Made by a program: the position numbers and the translations under genes
Assembly (NCBI RefSeq): GCF_011058165.1
Contig: NZ_JAALEG010000017.1
Coordinates: 22,754 to 86,753, forward strand
Direction of reading: 5' to 3'
From: Rhodococcus aetherivorans
GTDB taxonomy: Bacteria; Actinomycetota; Actinomycetes; Mycobacteriales; Mycobacteriaceae
DNA length: 64,000 nucleotides
The notes under the pieces: generated by a model
Told to the model about the DNA's origin: nothing
The model's input: the letters and a program-made list of their open reading frames with translations, nothing else
The model's database searches: none
Shown here: piece by piece, positions 9,231 through 17,921 of the stretch
Layout: every line of letters starts with the position of its first letter
How positions within the stretch are numbered: position 1 is the first letter of the stretch

Positions 9231-9554
9231 TCAGACGGCGTTCTGGTGCTGACGCTGCGCTTCGAAGAAGTCGGCCCAGGAGTCGACTTCGGGGTGCTGC
9301 TTGAGCAGCGCCCGGCGCTGACGTTCGGTCATCCCGCCCCACACGCCGAATTCGACGCGGTTGTCGAGGGCGTCGGCGCCGCACTGCAGCATCACCGGGC
9401 AGTGCCGGCAGATGACTGCGGCCTTGCGCTGGGCGGCGCCGCGGACGAACAACTGATCGGGGTCCACTTCACGGCATCGGGCTTTCGATACCCATGCGAT
9501 GCGTGCTTCTGCTTGGTCTACGTCGAGCCGGGCCATCGGGGTGGTCATGTGCAT
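9231..9554 (-). CDS. whiB4: WhiB4-type Fe-S redox transcription factor
   Basis: 107 aa. Four conserved cysteines (Cys27, Cys49, Cys52, Cys58; C...CxxCxxxxxC) bind the 4Fe-4S cluster of Wbl proteins. The GVWGG turn and a basic C-terminal helix (TERQRRALLKQ) follow. Its place next to the ATPase pair and divergent from ponA2 is that of WhiB4 (Rv3681c), a redox-responsive nucleoid-associated regulator. The start may be ATG 9554 or the ATG two codons later; GGGGCA lies 5' of both. Confidence 0.93.
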   Translation of the reverse strand: MHMTTPMARLDVDQAEARIAWVSKARCREVDPDQLFVRGAAQRKAAVICRHCPVMLQCGADALDNRVEFGVWGGMTERQRRALLKQHPEVDSWADFFEAQRQHQNAV

Positions 9555-9837
9555 TCAGTTGCCCCTTACTCTCCGAACGCCGTGTCACGGGGTCCTGGAA
9601 GGCGCGCAGAATCGGCGGCGTAGCACGACGGATCTGCACCACATTCCTATTCAGGTGTTATCTGCATCACACTGAGGACTCAATCTAGGTAAAGACTTCC
9701 CCGGATGCAAGGCGGAGAAACACTTTTCTGGTACGCCCGTGCATCACTGCACGTCGGAGGGCTTTTGCCAGCGCAACGCACACACGGGAACGCGTGCGCC
9801 GGGGTCTGCGCCCCGGGGTGGCACGTACTGTGTAGAC

Positions 9838-12207
9838 GTGTCGATCGGAAAAACGGTGGCGAAGCTCGCAGGATGCACGGCACTGGGCGGAGTCCTGCTG
9901 GCCGGTGTGATGTTCCCGGCGGCCGGAGGCTTCGGCTACGTGTCGAACCGCGCCGCGGACACGGTGGACAACAGTTCCGCCGAACTCGTCGAGGGTGTGG
10001 TGCCGGCGGTCACCACGATGACCGATGCGGCGGGTACCCCCATCGCCTGGCTCTACGACCAGCGCCGGTTCGAGGTGCCGAGCGACCAGATCTCCAACGA
10101 GATGAAACTCGCCATCGTCTCCATCGAGGACAAGCGCTTCGCCGAACACCAGGGCGTGGACTGGCAGGGCACGATCCGCGCCTTCCTCACCAACACCACC
10201 AGCGGTCAGGTCGAGCAGGGCGCGTCCACGATCGACCAGCAGTACGTGAAGAACTACCTGCTCCACGTGGTCGCCAAGACCGACGCCGAGCGGCGCGCGG
10301 CGATCGAGACGACGCCCGCGCGCAAGATCCGGGAGATCCGGATGGCGCTGACGCTCGACGACGAGCTGACCAAGGACGAGATCCTCACCCGCTACCTGAA
10401 CCTCGTGCCGTTCGGGAACGGGTCCTTCGGCGTGCAGGACGCCGCCCAGACGTACTTCGGCATCGACGCGAAGGATCTGAACGTCACCCAGTCCGCGATG
10501 CTCGCCGGCATGGTGCAGTCCAGCTCCGCGCTGAACCCGTACACCAATCCGGACGGCGTGCTGGCGCGACGCAACGTCGTGCTCGACACGATGATCCAGA
10601 ACATCCCCGAGCGCGCCGCCGAGATCCGGGCCGCGAAGGAGCAGCCGCTCGGCGTCCTGCCCGAGCCGAAGACCCTGCCGCGCGGCTGCATCGCGGCGGG
10701 CGACCGCGGGTTCTTCTGTGAGTACGCCCTGCAGTACCTGGCCGAGGCCGGGTTGTCGCGCGAGCAGATCGACAAGGGCGGGTACCTGATCCGCACCACG
10801 CTCGACCCCGAGATCCAGGGCTCGGTCAAATCGTCGCTGGACAGGTTCACCAGCCCGACCGTCGATGACGTCGCGACGGTGATGAACGTGATCCGGCCCG
10901 GGGAGGATTCGCACCGCGTCCTGGCGATGGGGTCGAGCCGCGTGTACGGCCTCGACGGCGGGGCCTCGCAGACGGTGCAGCCGCAGCCGTACTCGCTGAC
11001 CGGTCACGGCGCCGGCTCGGTGTTCAAGATCTTCACCGTCGCGGCGGCGATGGAGAAGGGCCTCGGCACCAGCGCCGTGCTGGACGTGCCGTCCCGCTAC
11101 AACGCCCGCGGCCTCGGCGACGGCGGTGCCCCCGGATGCCCGCCGGCCACCTACTGCGTCGAGAACGCCGCACCGTACCCGGCGAAGCTGTCGGTGCCGG
11201 ACGCGCTCGCACAGTCCCCCAACACCGCCTTCGTCAAGCTGATCGAGGCCACCGGTGTGGACGCGGTCGTCGACATGTCGGTGCGGCTGGGCCTGCGCTC
11301 GTACGCGCAGCCCAACACGTCCGGCTTCGGCGAGCAGAGCATGGTCGACATGCAGAAGGCCCAGCACCTCGGCTCGTTCACGCTCGGCCCCACCTGGGTG
11401 AACCCGCTGGAGCTGTCGAACGTCGCCGCCACGCTGGCCTCGCACGGCAAGTGGTGCCCGCCGACGCCGATCGACGCCGTGTTCGACCGCGACGGCAAGC
11501 CCGTGCCGATCACCCAGCAGGCGTGCGAGCAGGTCGTCGAACCGGGGCTGGCCGACACCCTCGCCACCGCCCTGAGCAAGGACACCGCGGGCGGTGGTAC
11601 GGCGTCCGGTGCGGCCGGATCGGTGGGCTGGAACCTGCCGGTGGCGGCGAAGACCGGAACGACCGAGTCGCACATGTCGTCGGCGTTCGTCGGGTTCACG
11701 AACAACCTGGCCGGGGCGGTCTACACCTACGGCGACTCCCCCACACCGGGGCAGATCTGCAGCGGACCCGTGCGCCCGTGCTCCGACGGCAATCTGTTCG
11801 GCGGCACCGAGCCGGCCCGCACCTGGTTCACGGCACTGCTGCCCGTCGCGAACAAGTTCGGGCCCACCGAGTTGCCGCCCGCGGACCAGAAGTACGTGCG
11901 CGGCGCCGGCAATGCCCAGGTGCCCAACGTCGTGGGTCTGAACCGTCAGCAGGCGAGCCAACGGCTGATCGACGCCGGCTTCCAGGTGACGGAGACAACG
12001 GTCAAGGCGGAGGGCCGCAGCGGCACCGTCGCCTCGGTCTCCCCGTCGGGGTCGGCCGTCCCGGGGTCCACGGTGACGATCTTCGTCAGCGACGGCTCGG
12101 TGCGCGCCGCGCCACCGAGCCCGAGCGCGACCCCCGGCCGACCGACCGAGAGCCAGGTGCCGGACACGACGGTGCCGGCCGCGCCGGCACCCATCCCGGG
12201 ACGATGA
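9838..12207 (+). CDS. ponA2: Class A penicillin-binding protein PonA2 with PASTA domain
   Basis: 789 aa from the GTG at 9838; the earlier ATG at 9739 adds a non-conserved tail. It has an N-terminal membrane anchor (about 9-34) and a GT51 glycosyltransferase with Glu97 in SIEDKRFAEHQGVDW. The transpeptidase has Ser394-x-x-Lys (GAGSVFKIFT), SPN at 460-462 and KTGT near 607. One C-terminal PASTA domain (from about 690, VPNVVGLNRQQA) and a Pro-rich tail follow. It polymerises and crosslinks peptidoglycan outside the membrane. Orthologous position: Rv3682, divergent from whiB4. Confidence 0.95.
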   Translation: MSIGKTVAKLAGCTALGGVLLAGVMFPAAGGFGYVSNRAADTVDNSSAELVEGVVPAVTTMTDAAGTPIAWLYDQRRFEVPSDQISNEMKLAIVSIEDKRFAEHQGVDWQGTIRAFLTNTTSGQVEQGASTIDQQYVKNYLLHVVAKTDAERRAAIETTPARKIREIRMALTLDDELTKDEILTRYLNLVPFGNGSFGVQDAAQTYFGIDAKDLNVTQSAMLAGMVQSSSALNPYTNPDGVLARRNVVLDTMIQNIPERAAEIRAAKEQPLGVLPEPKTLPRGCIAAGDRGFFCEYALQYLAEAGLSREQIDKGGYLIRTTLDPEIQGSVKSSLDRFTSPTVDDVATVMNVIRPGEDSHRVLAMGSSRVYGLDGGASQTVQPQPYSLTGHGAGSVFKIFTVAAAMEKGLGTSAVLDVPSRYNARGLGDGGAPGCPPATYCVENAAPYPAKLSVPDALAQSPNTAFVKLIEATGVDAVVDMSVRLGLRSYAQPNTSGFGEQSMVDMQKAQHLGSFTLGPTWVNPLELSNVAATLASHGKWCPPTPIDAVFDRDGKPVPITQQACEQVVEPGLADTLATALSKDTAGGGTASGAAGSVGWNLPVAAKTGTTESHMSSAFVGFTNNLAGAVYTYGDSPTPGQICSGPVRPCSDGNLFGGTEPARTWFTALLPVANKFGPTELPPADQKYVRGAGNAQVPNVVGLNRQQASQRLIDAGFQVTETTVKAEGRSGTVASVSPSGSAVPGSTVTIFVSDGSVRAAPPSPSATPGRPTESQVPDTTVPAAPAPIPGR

Positions 12208-12213
12208 CCGTCA

Positions 12214-12242
12214 CCCGTCCGGTCGCGCGACGACCGGACGGG
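12214..12242. terminator. Hairpin after ponA2
   Basis: A perfect 12-bp stem, CCCGTCCGGTCG (12214-12225) with CGACCGGACGGG (12231-12242), loop CGCGA. It lies 7 bases after the ponA2 stop and 9 bases before the convergent yqeY stop. Confidence 0.85.
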
Positions 12243-12250
12243 GTCTTCGG

Positions 12251-12727
12251 CTACAGGCGCGACTTGACGGCGGCGGACAGGCGCTTGCCGTCGGCCTTCC
12301 CGGCGGCGATCGCGGTCGCGGCCTTCATGACCTGACCCATCTGCCGCGGCCCGGGCCGCTCCCCGATCTCCTCGGCGACCTGCGCGATGGCGGTATCCGC
12401 GACGTCGGCCAGTTCGGCGTCGGTGAGCGGCGTCGGCAGGTACTCGTCGATGATGCGGGCCTCGGCGTGCTCCTTGGCCGCCAGTTCGCCGCGACCGTTC
12501 TCGGTATACACCTCGGCAGCCTCGCCGCGCTTCTTCGCCTCGCGCGCGAGCACCTTCACGACGTCCTCGTCGGTGAGCTCGCGCGCCTGCTTGCCGGCGA
12601 CCTCCTCGGTCTGGATCGCGGCAAGCAGCATGCGCAGCGTGGTGATCCGCAGCGGATCCTTGTCCTTCATCGCGGCCGTGAGGTCGGCGCGGAGCGTGGA
12701 CTTGAGCGAGGACGTGGTGTCGGACAT
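12251..12727 (-). CDS. GatB/YqeY domain protein
   Basis: 158 aa. The whole length matches the YqeY family: LRADLTAAMKDKDPLRITTLR at the start, ELTDEDVVKVLAREAKKR in the middle and PRQMGQVMKAA near the end. The fold resembles the GatB tail domain that grips tRNA, but free-standing YqeY has no settled biochemical role. It is convergent with ponA2 and divergent from the metallophosphoesterase with 65 bp between them. Confidence 0.9.
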   Translation of the reverse strand: MSDTTSSLKSTLRADLTAAMKDKDPLRITTLRMLLAAIQTEEVAGKQARELTDEDVVKVLAREAKKRGEAAEVYTENGRGELAAKEHAEARIIDEYLPTPLTDAELADVADTAIAQVAEEIGERPGPRQMGQVMKAATAIAAGKADGKRLSAAVKSRL

Positions 12728-12792
12728 GCCTCGACGCTACGCGGCGCCCCGCGAACCCGTGCGCGGACGAGCCCCGGCGGTACGCTGGAGAC

Positions 12793-13746
12793 GTGCCAGA
12801 CGTTCCCACTCTTCGACGTGCCGCGATCGGCGCGGCCGGTGCCGCCGCCCTGGGCCTCGGCTACGCGACGCTCATCGAGCGCAACGCCTTCGCCCTGCGG
12901 GAGGTGACCCTCCCGGTCCTTGCGCCGGACGCCTCGACGCTGCGCGTGCTGCACCTGACCGACATCCACATGACGCCCGGGCAGCGGCTCAAGCAGAACT
13001 GGCTCCGCGAACTCGATCGCCTCGAACCCGACCTCGTGGTCAACACCGGCGACAACCTTGCGCATCCGAAGGCTGTGCCCGCCGTCGTGCAGGCGCTCGG
13101 CGGTCTGCTCGCCCGGCCGGGGCTGTTCGTCTTCGGCAGCAACGACTACTTCGGGCCCCGGGTGAAGAACCCGCTGAAGTACTTCGACCGCGACCACGAG
13201 CGCGTACACGGCGTGCCGCTGCCCTGGAGCGATCTGCGCGCCGCGTTCAGCGAGCGCGGCTGGCTCGACGTCACGCACGTGCACCGCGAACTCGAGATCG
13301 CCGGGGTGCGCATCAGCGCGGCCGGTGTCGACGACCCGCACATCGACCGGGACCGGTACGACACCGTCGCGGGTCCGGCGAACCCGGTGGCGGATCTGCG
13401 GCTGGGGCTGACCCACTCACCCGAGCCGCGCGTGCTGGACCGGTTCGCGGACGACGGCTACGACCTCGTGCTGGCGGGCCACACCCACGGGGGCCAACTG
13501 TGCCTGCCGCTGGTCGGCGCGCTGGTGACCAATTGCGGGCTGGACCGGTCGCGGGTCAAGGGCGTGTCGCGCTGGGGCTCGCACATGCGGTTGCACGTGT
13601 CGGCGGGCATCGGCACGTCGCCGACGGCCCCCGCCCGGTTCTGGTGCCGGCCCGAGGCGACGCTGCTGACGCTGATCCCGGCCCCCCGCGAGCAGGCTCG
13701 CAGCACCGCGGACGCGGGCACCCGGAGCACGTTTTCACCGCACTGA
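12793..13746 (+). CDS. Membrane-associated calcineurin-like metallophosphoesterase
   Basis: 317 aa, GTG start. A hydrophobic N-terminus (about 8-27) is followed by metallophosphoesterase motifs LTDIHM (D-x-H), NTGDN, FGSNDYFGP (a GNHD variant with Ser for the first His-side position) and LAGHTHGGQLCLP. It probably hydrolyses phosphate esters at the membrane (YkuE/LpxH-like group, Rv3683 position). The final 20 residues are Ser/Thr-rich and not conserved-looking. It ends just before tRNA-Pro. Confidence 0.88.
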   Translation: MPDVPTLRRAAIGAAGAAALGLGYATLIERNAFALREVTLPVLAPDASTLRVLHLTDIHMTPGQRLKQNWLRELDRLEPDLVVNTGDNLAHPKAVPAVVQALGGLLARPGLFVFGSNDYFGPRVKNPLKYFDRDHERVHGVPLPWSDLRAAFSERGWLDVTHVHRELEIAGVRISAAGVDDPHIDRDRYDTVAGPANPVADLRLGLTHSPEPRVLDRFADDGYDLVLAGHTHGGQLCLPLVGALVTNCGLDRSRVKGVSRWGSHMRLHVSAGIGTSPTAPARFWCRPEATLLTLIPAPREQARSTADAGTRSTFSPH

Positions 13747-13800
13747 CCAGGCGATTTAACCGTCACCCCGATCGTGCTGTAAGCTAACCGAGGTTCGAAA

Positions 13801-13874
<74 letters not shown>

Positions 13875-13889
13875 CTCGTGAAGGACCTG

Positions 13890-13927
13890 ATCGGGGCCCC
13901 TTCTCCATCCGGAGAAGGGGCCCCGAT
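13890..13927 (+). terminator. Strong hairpin downstream of tRNA-Pro
   Basis: A perfect 17-bp stem (13890-13906 with 13911-13927; half-site begins ATCGGGGCCCCTTCT) and tetraloop ATCC, starting 15 bases after the tRNA. Confidence 0.9.
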
Positions 13928-14070
13928 CCCGTTCTCCGGGTCTCGGCACGACGCGCCCGACGCGATCGTGACGTACGGTGAGCAGACCGGCACGTTTCCC
14001 GCCTCGAGCGCCCGGCTCGACGCCTCCCGGTGACAAGTCGGCCTCCTCGAGGCCGCGCAAGGAGCGTCTC

Positions 14071-14542
14071 ATGACGCACAACCACGCCATCACCCACAGC
14101 AACGGGAATCGCTCCGGCCCTCCCGAGCGCCCCCTACCGTCGCGACGCCCCCCTGCTCGATTTCCCACACCGACCCAGACTCCCCGCTTCCTGCTCCGGC
14201 CGAACTCGGCACCACCGTCCTCGATCGACGGCTCGTGGTTCCCCGTGGACCGCGAACCTCACCGATGAGCTGGACGACCTGATCTCCGCGCTCACCCTGC
14301 GACTCGGCCCCGTGGCCCGGGTCTGCTTCGACTGGAACGCCCTGCAGATATCGCGAAAGCGAATCGACGAGTTCGACCTCGACTCCGGCGGTATCGCACT
14401 GCGCGAGCCGGCACCCGGACAACCACCGCACACGATGTACTTCCTCGGATGCAACGGCACCCAACTCGTGCTGGTACTCCTGCACCCCGACACCGAACCG
14501 GATCACGCCTACGGCATCATGCGCACGTTGGCGGATTCGTAG
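14071..14542 (+). pseudogene. Frameshifted DUF5994-family gene
   Basis: The first reading frame starts at ATG 14071 (AGGAG 8 bases upstream) and ends at 14268 with RFLLRPNSAPPSSIDGSWF, the usual N-terminal part of DUF5994. The rest continues in another frame (NLTDELDDLISALTLRLG, then ARVCFDWNALQISRKRID and HTMYFLGCNG) to the stop at 14540-14542. The two pieces meet at about 14250-14260, where a one-base shift joins VD to NLTDEL. Either the gene is a recent pseudogene or the base call is wrong. DUF5994 proteins have no known function. No start codon serves the second half before GTG 14312. Confidence 0.7.
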
Positions 14543-14562
14543 GTCCGGCCGGCGCCGGCGGC

Positions 14563-15285
14563 TCATCCGGAAGGCCGACCGTCCCCGGAGTCCAGTATTG
14601 CCCTGAGGCCGGAAAAGAGGAGGTCGAGGCCGCGTTCGAATTCGGCGGCGCCGTCGTAGGAGGCCAGTATCGGCGCGAGACTGCGCAGGAGAGGGAATTC
14701 GACGATCGGCAGGCGATGCAGTCCCAGGCGGAGCAGGTCGTCGGACTCCTCGGGCCGCTCGACGAGTTCCTGCAGCTCGTCGAGGACGTGACCGTGGAGG
14801 AATCCGAACAAGGCCCGGTAGACGTGCAACGCATCGGCCGCGGAGAAGCCGGCCCGGGTGAGCAAGGTCAGGATGCCTTCGAGCGGACGCAGCGTGCCGA
14901 GCGGCCGCAGCGCGAGGGGTGTGGCCAGGGGGCGGGTGACCAGCAACGGAACCACGCGCGGGTGATCGAGGGCAAGTTGACGGAAATCCCTTGCAACCGT
15001 GCGCAGTTGATCTTCCCAGTCACCGTCGCAGGGGTCGACGGCCAGTTGCCCGAGGACGATTTCGGCGACTCCGTCGAGGAGGGCGGCCTTGTTCGGCGCG
15101 TGACGGTAGAGGGTCATCGGATCCCGGCCGAGAGCCTTGCCGAGGCGGCGCATCGAAAGCCCCTCGACGCCGTCGCGATCGATGATCGCGAGCGCAGACG
15201 CAAGGATCAATTCCCGGGCTCGAGTGTTCCCGCCGGACCTGCCGTCGTCGGATCCGATCGAGCGGCCCGCGGGAACCTTCGGCAT
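14563..15285 (-). CDS. TetR/AcrR-family transcriptional regulator
   Basis: 240 aa from ATG 15285, with GGAGAGGAG upstream. The N-terminal HTH (about 22-68: TRARELILASALAIIDRDG, then MRRLGKALGRDPMTLYRHAPNK) is of TetR type, and the rest fits the TetR_C ligand domain. It is divergent from the fatty-acid desaturase gene; palindromes in the gap between them suggest it represses itself and the desaturase. The ligand may be an acyl-CoA or a drug-like compound; this is inference from context. Confidence 0.9.
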   Translation of the reverse strand: MPKVPAGRSIGSDDGRSGGNTRARELILASALAIIDRDGVEGLSMRRLGKALGRDPMTLYRHAPNKAALLDGVAEIVLGQLAVDPCDGDWEDQLRTVARDFRQLALDHPRVVPLLVTRPLATPLALRPLGTLRPLEGILTLLTRAGFSAADALHVYRALFGFLHGHVLDELQELVERPEESDDLLRLGLHRLPIVEFPLLRSLAPILASYDGAAEFERGLDLLFSGLRAILDSGDGRPSG

Positions 15286-15309
15286 CACGGACTCCTCTCC
15301 GTTCGCCTC

Positions 15310-15381
15310 CACTGTAGCCCTATGTCGTATGTCTACAGTGTTGACACCTCGGGCGCTGCGGGTGTTGACTGGGTCTACACC
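15310..15381. promoter_or_regulatory. Divergent operator region, TetR gene/desaturase
   Basis: Three overlapping palindromes: CACTGTAG...CTACAGTG (15310-15317 and 15333-15340), TGTCTACAGTGTTGACA (15330-15346, one mismatch), and GGTGTTGAC-N3-GTCTACACC (15361-15381, one mismatch). The last two share the half-sites GTCTACA and TGTTGAC. TTGACA at 15341 could be a -35 element for the + strand. Likely binding sites for the adjacent TetR protein. Confidence 0.65.
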
Positions 15382-15400
15382 CCAGGCCCCGGAGGCCGCC

Positions 15401-15529
15401 ATGATCAACGTTCTGCGACCGAACCCCCTGCTCGCTGCTGCGATCGTCGGGCCCGGAGGGCCGAGCGACAGCGAGCGGGCACACGGCTCCACGGGGTACG
15501 CCGTGGCAGTCCGCCGCGACTACTACTGA
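15401..15529 (+). CDS. Putative 42-aa leader peptide or small protein
   Basis: ATG at 15401 with GGAGG seven bases upstream (15391-15395), ending TGA at 15527-15529. It encodes MINVLRPNPLLAAAIVGPGG... and ends RRDYY. It lies between the operator region and the desaturase start at 15596. The good ribosome site is the only support; no domain is recognised. It could be a translated leader of the desaturase transcript or a chance frame. Confidence 0.35.
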   Translation: MINVLRPNPLLAAAIVGPGGPSDSERAHGSTGYAVAVRRDYY

Positions 15530-15595
15530 TTCAGTCCTGCCGTGCGGGGCCGAATCCGGCATCGCGCGTTGCGGACTCGATACGGGAAGAACACG

Positions 15596-16837
15596 ATGGC
15601 GATCTCCGACATCAAGGAATACGCGCACCTCACCGCGGAAGACGTCGAGGCTCTGAGCAACGAGCTGAACGGGATCCGCCGGGATGTCACCGAGTCGCTC
15701 GGCGCGGCGGACGCCGCCTACATCCGGCGCGCGATCGCCTTCCAGCGTGCACTGGATGTCGCCGCGCGGCTGATGATATGCGCCAGCAAGGCGCCGGCCG
15801 TGTGGGTGCTGGGGGTGACGGCCCTCGCCGGGGCCAAGATCGTGGAGAACATGGAGATCGGCCACAACGTCTCGCACGGGCAGTGGGACTGGATGAACGA
15901 CCCGGAGATCCACTCCACCACATGGGAATGGGACATGGCCGGGCTCTCCTCACAGTGGCGGTACTCCCACAACTACCGCCACCACGTCTTCAACAACGTC
16001 GTAGACATGGACGACGACCTCGGCTTCGGCGTCATCCGGATCACCCGCGACCAGCCTTGGCATCCGGGCAATCTGGCGCAACCGCTGCGAAACCTGCTGT
16101 TGGCAACCACATTCGAGTGGGGAATCGCACTGCACGGTCTGCACTCCGTGAACGAGCACGCCGGCAGCGCGGCCGAGAAGACCGACCACAACCGGGCACT
16201 GCTGGGAAAGGTTGTCCGCCAATCGCTCAAGGACTACCTGGTCTTCCCCGCCCTCAGCGGTCGTCGCTGGCGGCGCACCCTGACGGCCGGTCTGGCCGCG
16301 AATCTGCTCCGGAACCTGTGGTCGTACGTGGTGATCTTCTGCGGGCACTTTCCGGACGGCGCCGAGAAGTTCACCCTCGTCGAGCTCGAGCGCGAGACAA
16401 GGGCGGAATGGTATCTCCGGCAGATGCTCGGAAGCGCCAATTTCCACGCCGGTCCGGTGATGGCCTTCATGAGCGGTAACCTCTGCTACCAGATCGAGCA
16501 TCACCTGTTCCCGGACCTGCCCAGCAACCGCTACGCAGAGATCTCCACGAAGGTCCGGGCGCTGTGCGAGAAGTACGATCTGCCGTACACCACCGGCTCG
16601 CTCGTCCGGCAGTACCTTCTGACGCTGCGCACGATCCACAAGCTCGCTCTGCCTGATCGATTCCTGCGCGCGACCTCCGATGACGCCCCGGAAACCGCCT
16701 CCGAACTGAAGTTCCGCTCCCCGACTACCGCGCCGGCCGTTCCGCCGGCAGCCCCGCGACCCGGCCGTCGGGCATTTCTGCGGACCCTGCACATCGACCG
16801 GCGCAACCGCCGGCGAGGGACCCCGACAACGGGTTGA
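15596..16837 (+). CDS. Membrane fatty-acid desaturase (DesA3-like acyl-CoA desaturase)
   Basis: 413 aa. Three histidine boxes bind the di-iron centre: GHNVSH (H-x3-H), SHNYRHH and QIEHH. Hydrophobic segments lie between boxes 1 and 2 and before box 3, as in membrane front-end/stearoyl-CoA-type desaturases; mycobacterial DesA3 is similar in size. The substrate position cannot be read. The usual oxidoreductase electron donor gene is not adjacent. The C-terminal 60 residues are Pro/Arg-rich and probably disordered. Controlled by the divergent TetR gene, judging by the shared operators. Confidence 0.9.
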   Translation: MAISDIKEYAHLTAEDVEALSNELNGIRRDVTESLGAADAAYIRRAIAFQRALDVAARLMICASKAPAVWVLGVTALAGAKIVENMEIGHNVSHGQWDWMNDPEIHSTTWEWDMAGLSSQWRYSHNYRHHVFNNVVDMDDDLGFGVIRITRDQPWHPGNLAQPLRNLLLATTFEWGIALHGLHSVNEHAGSAAEKTDHNRALLGKVVRQSLKDYLVFPALSGRRWRRTLTAGLAANLLRNLWSYVVIFCGHFPDGAEKFTLVELERETRAEWYLRQMLGSANFHAGPVMAFMSGNLCYQIEHHLFPDLPSNRYAEISTKVRALCEKYDLPYTTGSLVRQYLLTLRTIHKLALPDRFLRATSDDAPETASELKFRSPTTAPAVPPAAPRPGRRAFLRTLHIDRRNRRRGTPTTG

Positions 16838-16872
16838 TCCTCCCGGGGGTGGGGCCACGGAGGATATGAGGC

Positions 16873-16891
16873 AAGGATAGCCTGCCCTCAT
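16873..16891 (+). promoter_or_regulatory. IdeR/DtxR-like iron box overlapping a start codon
   Basis: AGGATAGCCTGCCCT (16874-16888) matches 12 of 15 core positions of the IdeR consensus AGGTTAGCCTAACCT. It ends two bases before the ATG of the siderophore-binding lipoprotein. Iron-loaded IdeR would block transcription there. Confidence 0.7.
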
Positions 16892-17909
16892 GCACAAGCT
16901 CAGACACCTCGGCCGCCTCACCGCCGCGGCCCTGCTCGTCACCTTCACCGTCGCGGCGTGCGGCGGCGCGGCCGAGTCGACCCGCGACACCGGCTCCGGC
17001 AACACCGACGTGGCCACCGGCGGCCGGCTGTTCGCCACCGCCGACGAGGAGACGGCGAAGCTCGGTAGCGAGGCGGAACCCGGCCGGTTCCCCCGCGTGG
17101 TCACCCACGCTCTCGGCGAGACGGAGATCGCGGCCAAGCCGCAGCGCGTCGTCGTGCTCGACGGCGGCGAACTCGACGACGTCCTCTCCCTCGGCCTCAC
17201 ACCCGTGGGCCTCGCGAGTCCCGAGGGCGCGGCGGAGCAGCCGTCGTACCTCGCGGACCGGCTCGCCGGTGTGGCCGACGTGGGCACGATCAACAACCTC
17301 GATCTCGAGGCCATCGGCGCGCTGCGGCCGGATCTGATTGTCGGCAGCAAGCTCCGCGCGGACAAGATGTACCCGCAGCTGTCCGCCATCGCCCCAACCG
17401 TGTTCTCGATCCGGCCCGGTTTCCCGTGGAAGGAGAATTTCCTGCTCGTCGCGGACGCGCTGGGCGAGGAGGAGAAGGCCGAGTCCGTCCTCAACGCCTA
17501 CCAGACCCGCGCCGACGAGGTGCGGGACTCGATCCAGGGCGATCCGAGCATCTCGCTCGTGCGGTTCATGTCCGGCAAGATCCGCCTGTACGGGAACCTC
17601 TCGTTCATCGGCGTCATCCTGCAGGACGTCGGGCTGCGACGTCCGCCGGTCCAGGACATCGAGGAACTTGCGGCCGAGGTCAGCCCGGAAACGATCACGG
17701 AGGCGGACGGCGACCGGATCTTCTACTCGAGCTACGGCAGGGAAACCGACGAGGCGGCGGTCGTCGGCGGCCCGCTGTGGTCGAGCCTCACAGCCGTGCA
17801 GCAGGGGCGCGCCGTCGCGGTGAGCGACGAGACGTGGTTCCTCGCACTCGGCCCGACCGGCGCGATGCTCGTTCTCGACGACCTCGAGCGATTGCTCGCA
17901 CGGCAGTAA
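16890..17909 (+). CDS. Iron-siderophore ABC transporter substrate-binding lipoprotein
   Basis: 339 aa. The signal peptide ends in the lipobox VAAC, with Cys24 as the lipidated residue. The mature part is a FecB/FepB-type periplasmic-binding fold: RVVVLDGGELDDVLSLGLTPVG, then LEAIGALRPDLIVGS. It captures ferric siderophores at the outer face of the membrane for an ABC permease that is not encoded nearby. The iron box directly at the start codon fits iron repression and suggests a very short or leaderless mRNA. Confidence 0.9.
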   Translation: MHKLRHLGRLTAAALLVTFTVAACGGAAESTRDTGSGNTDVATGGRLFATADEETAKLGSEAEPGRFPRVVTHALGETEIAAKPQRVVVLDGGELDDVLSLGLTPVGLASPEGAAEQPSYLADRLAGVADVGTINNLDLEAIGALRPDLIVGSKLRADKMYPQLSAIAPTVFSIRPGFPWKENFLLVADALGEEEKAESVLNAYQTRADEVRDSIQGDPSISLVRFMSGKIRLYGNLSFIGVILQDVGLRRPPVQDIEELAAEVSPETITEADGDRIFYSSYGRETDEAAVVGGPLWSSLTAVQQGRAVAVSDETWFLALGPTGAMLVLDDLERLLARQ

Positions 17910-17921
17910 CCGAGATCGGCG

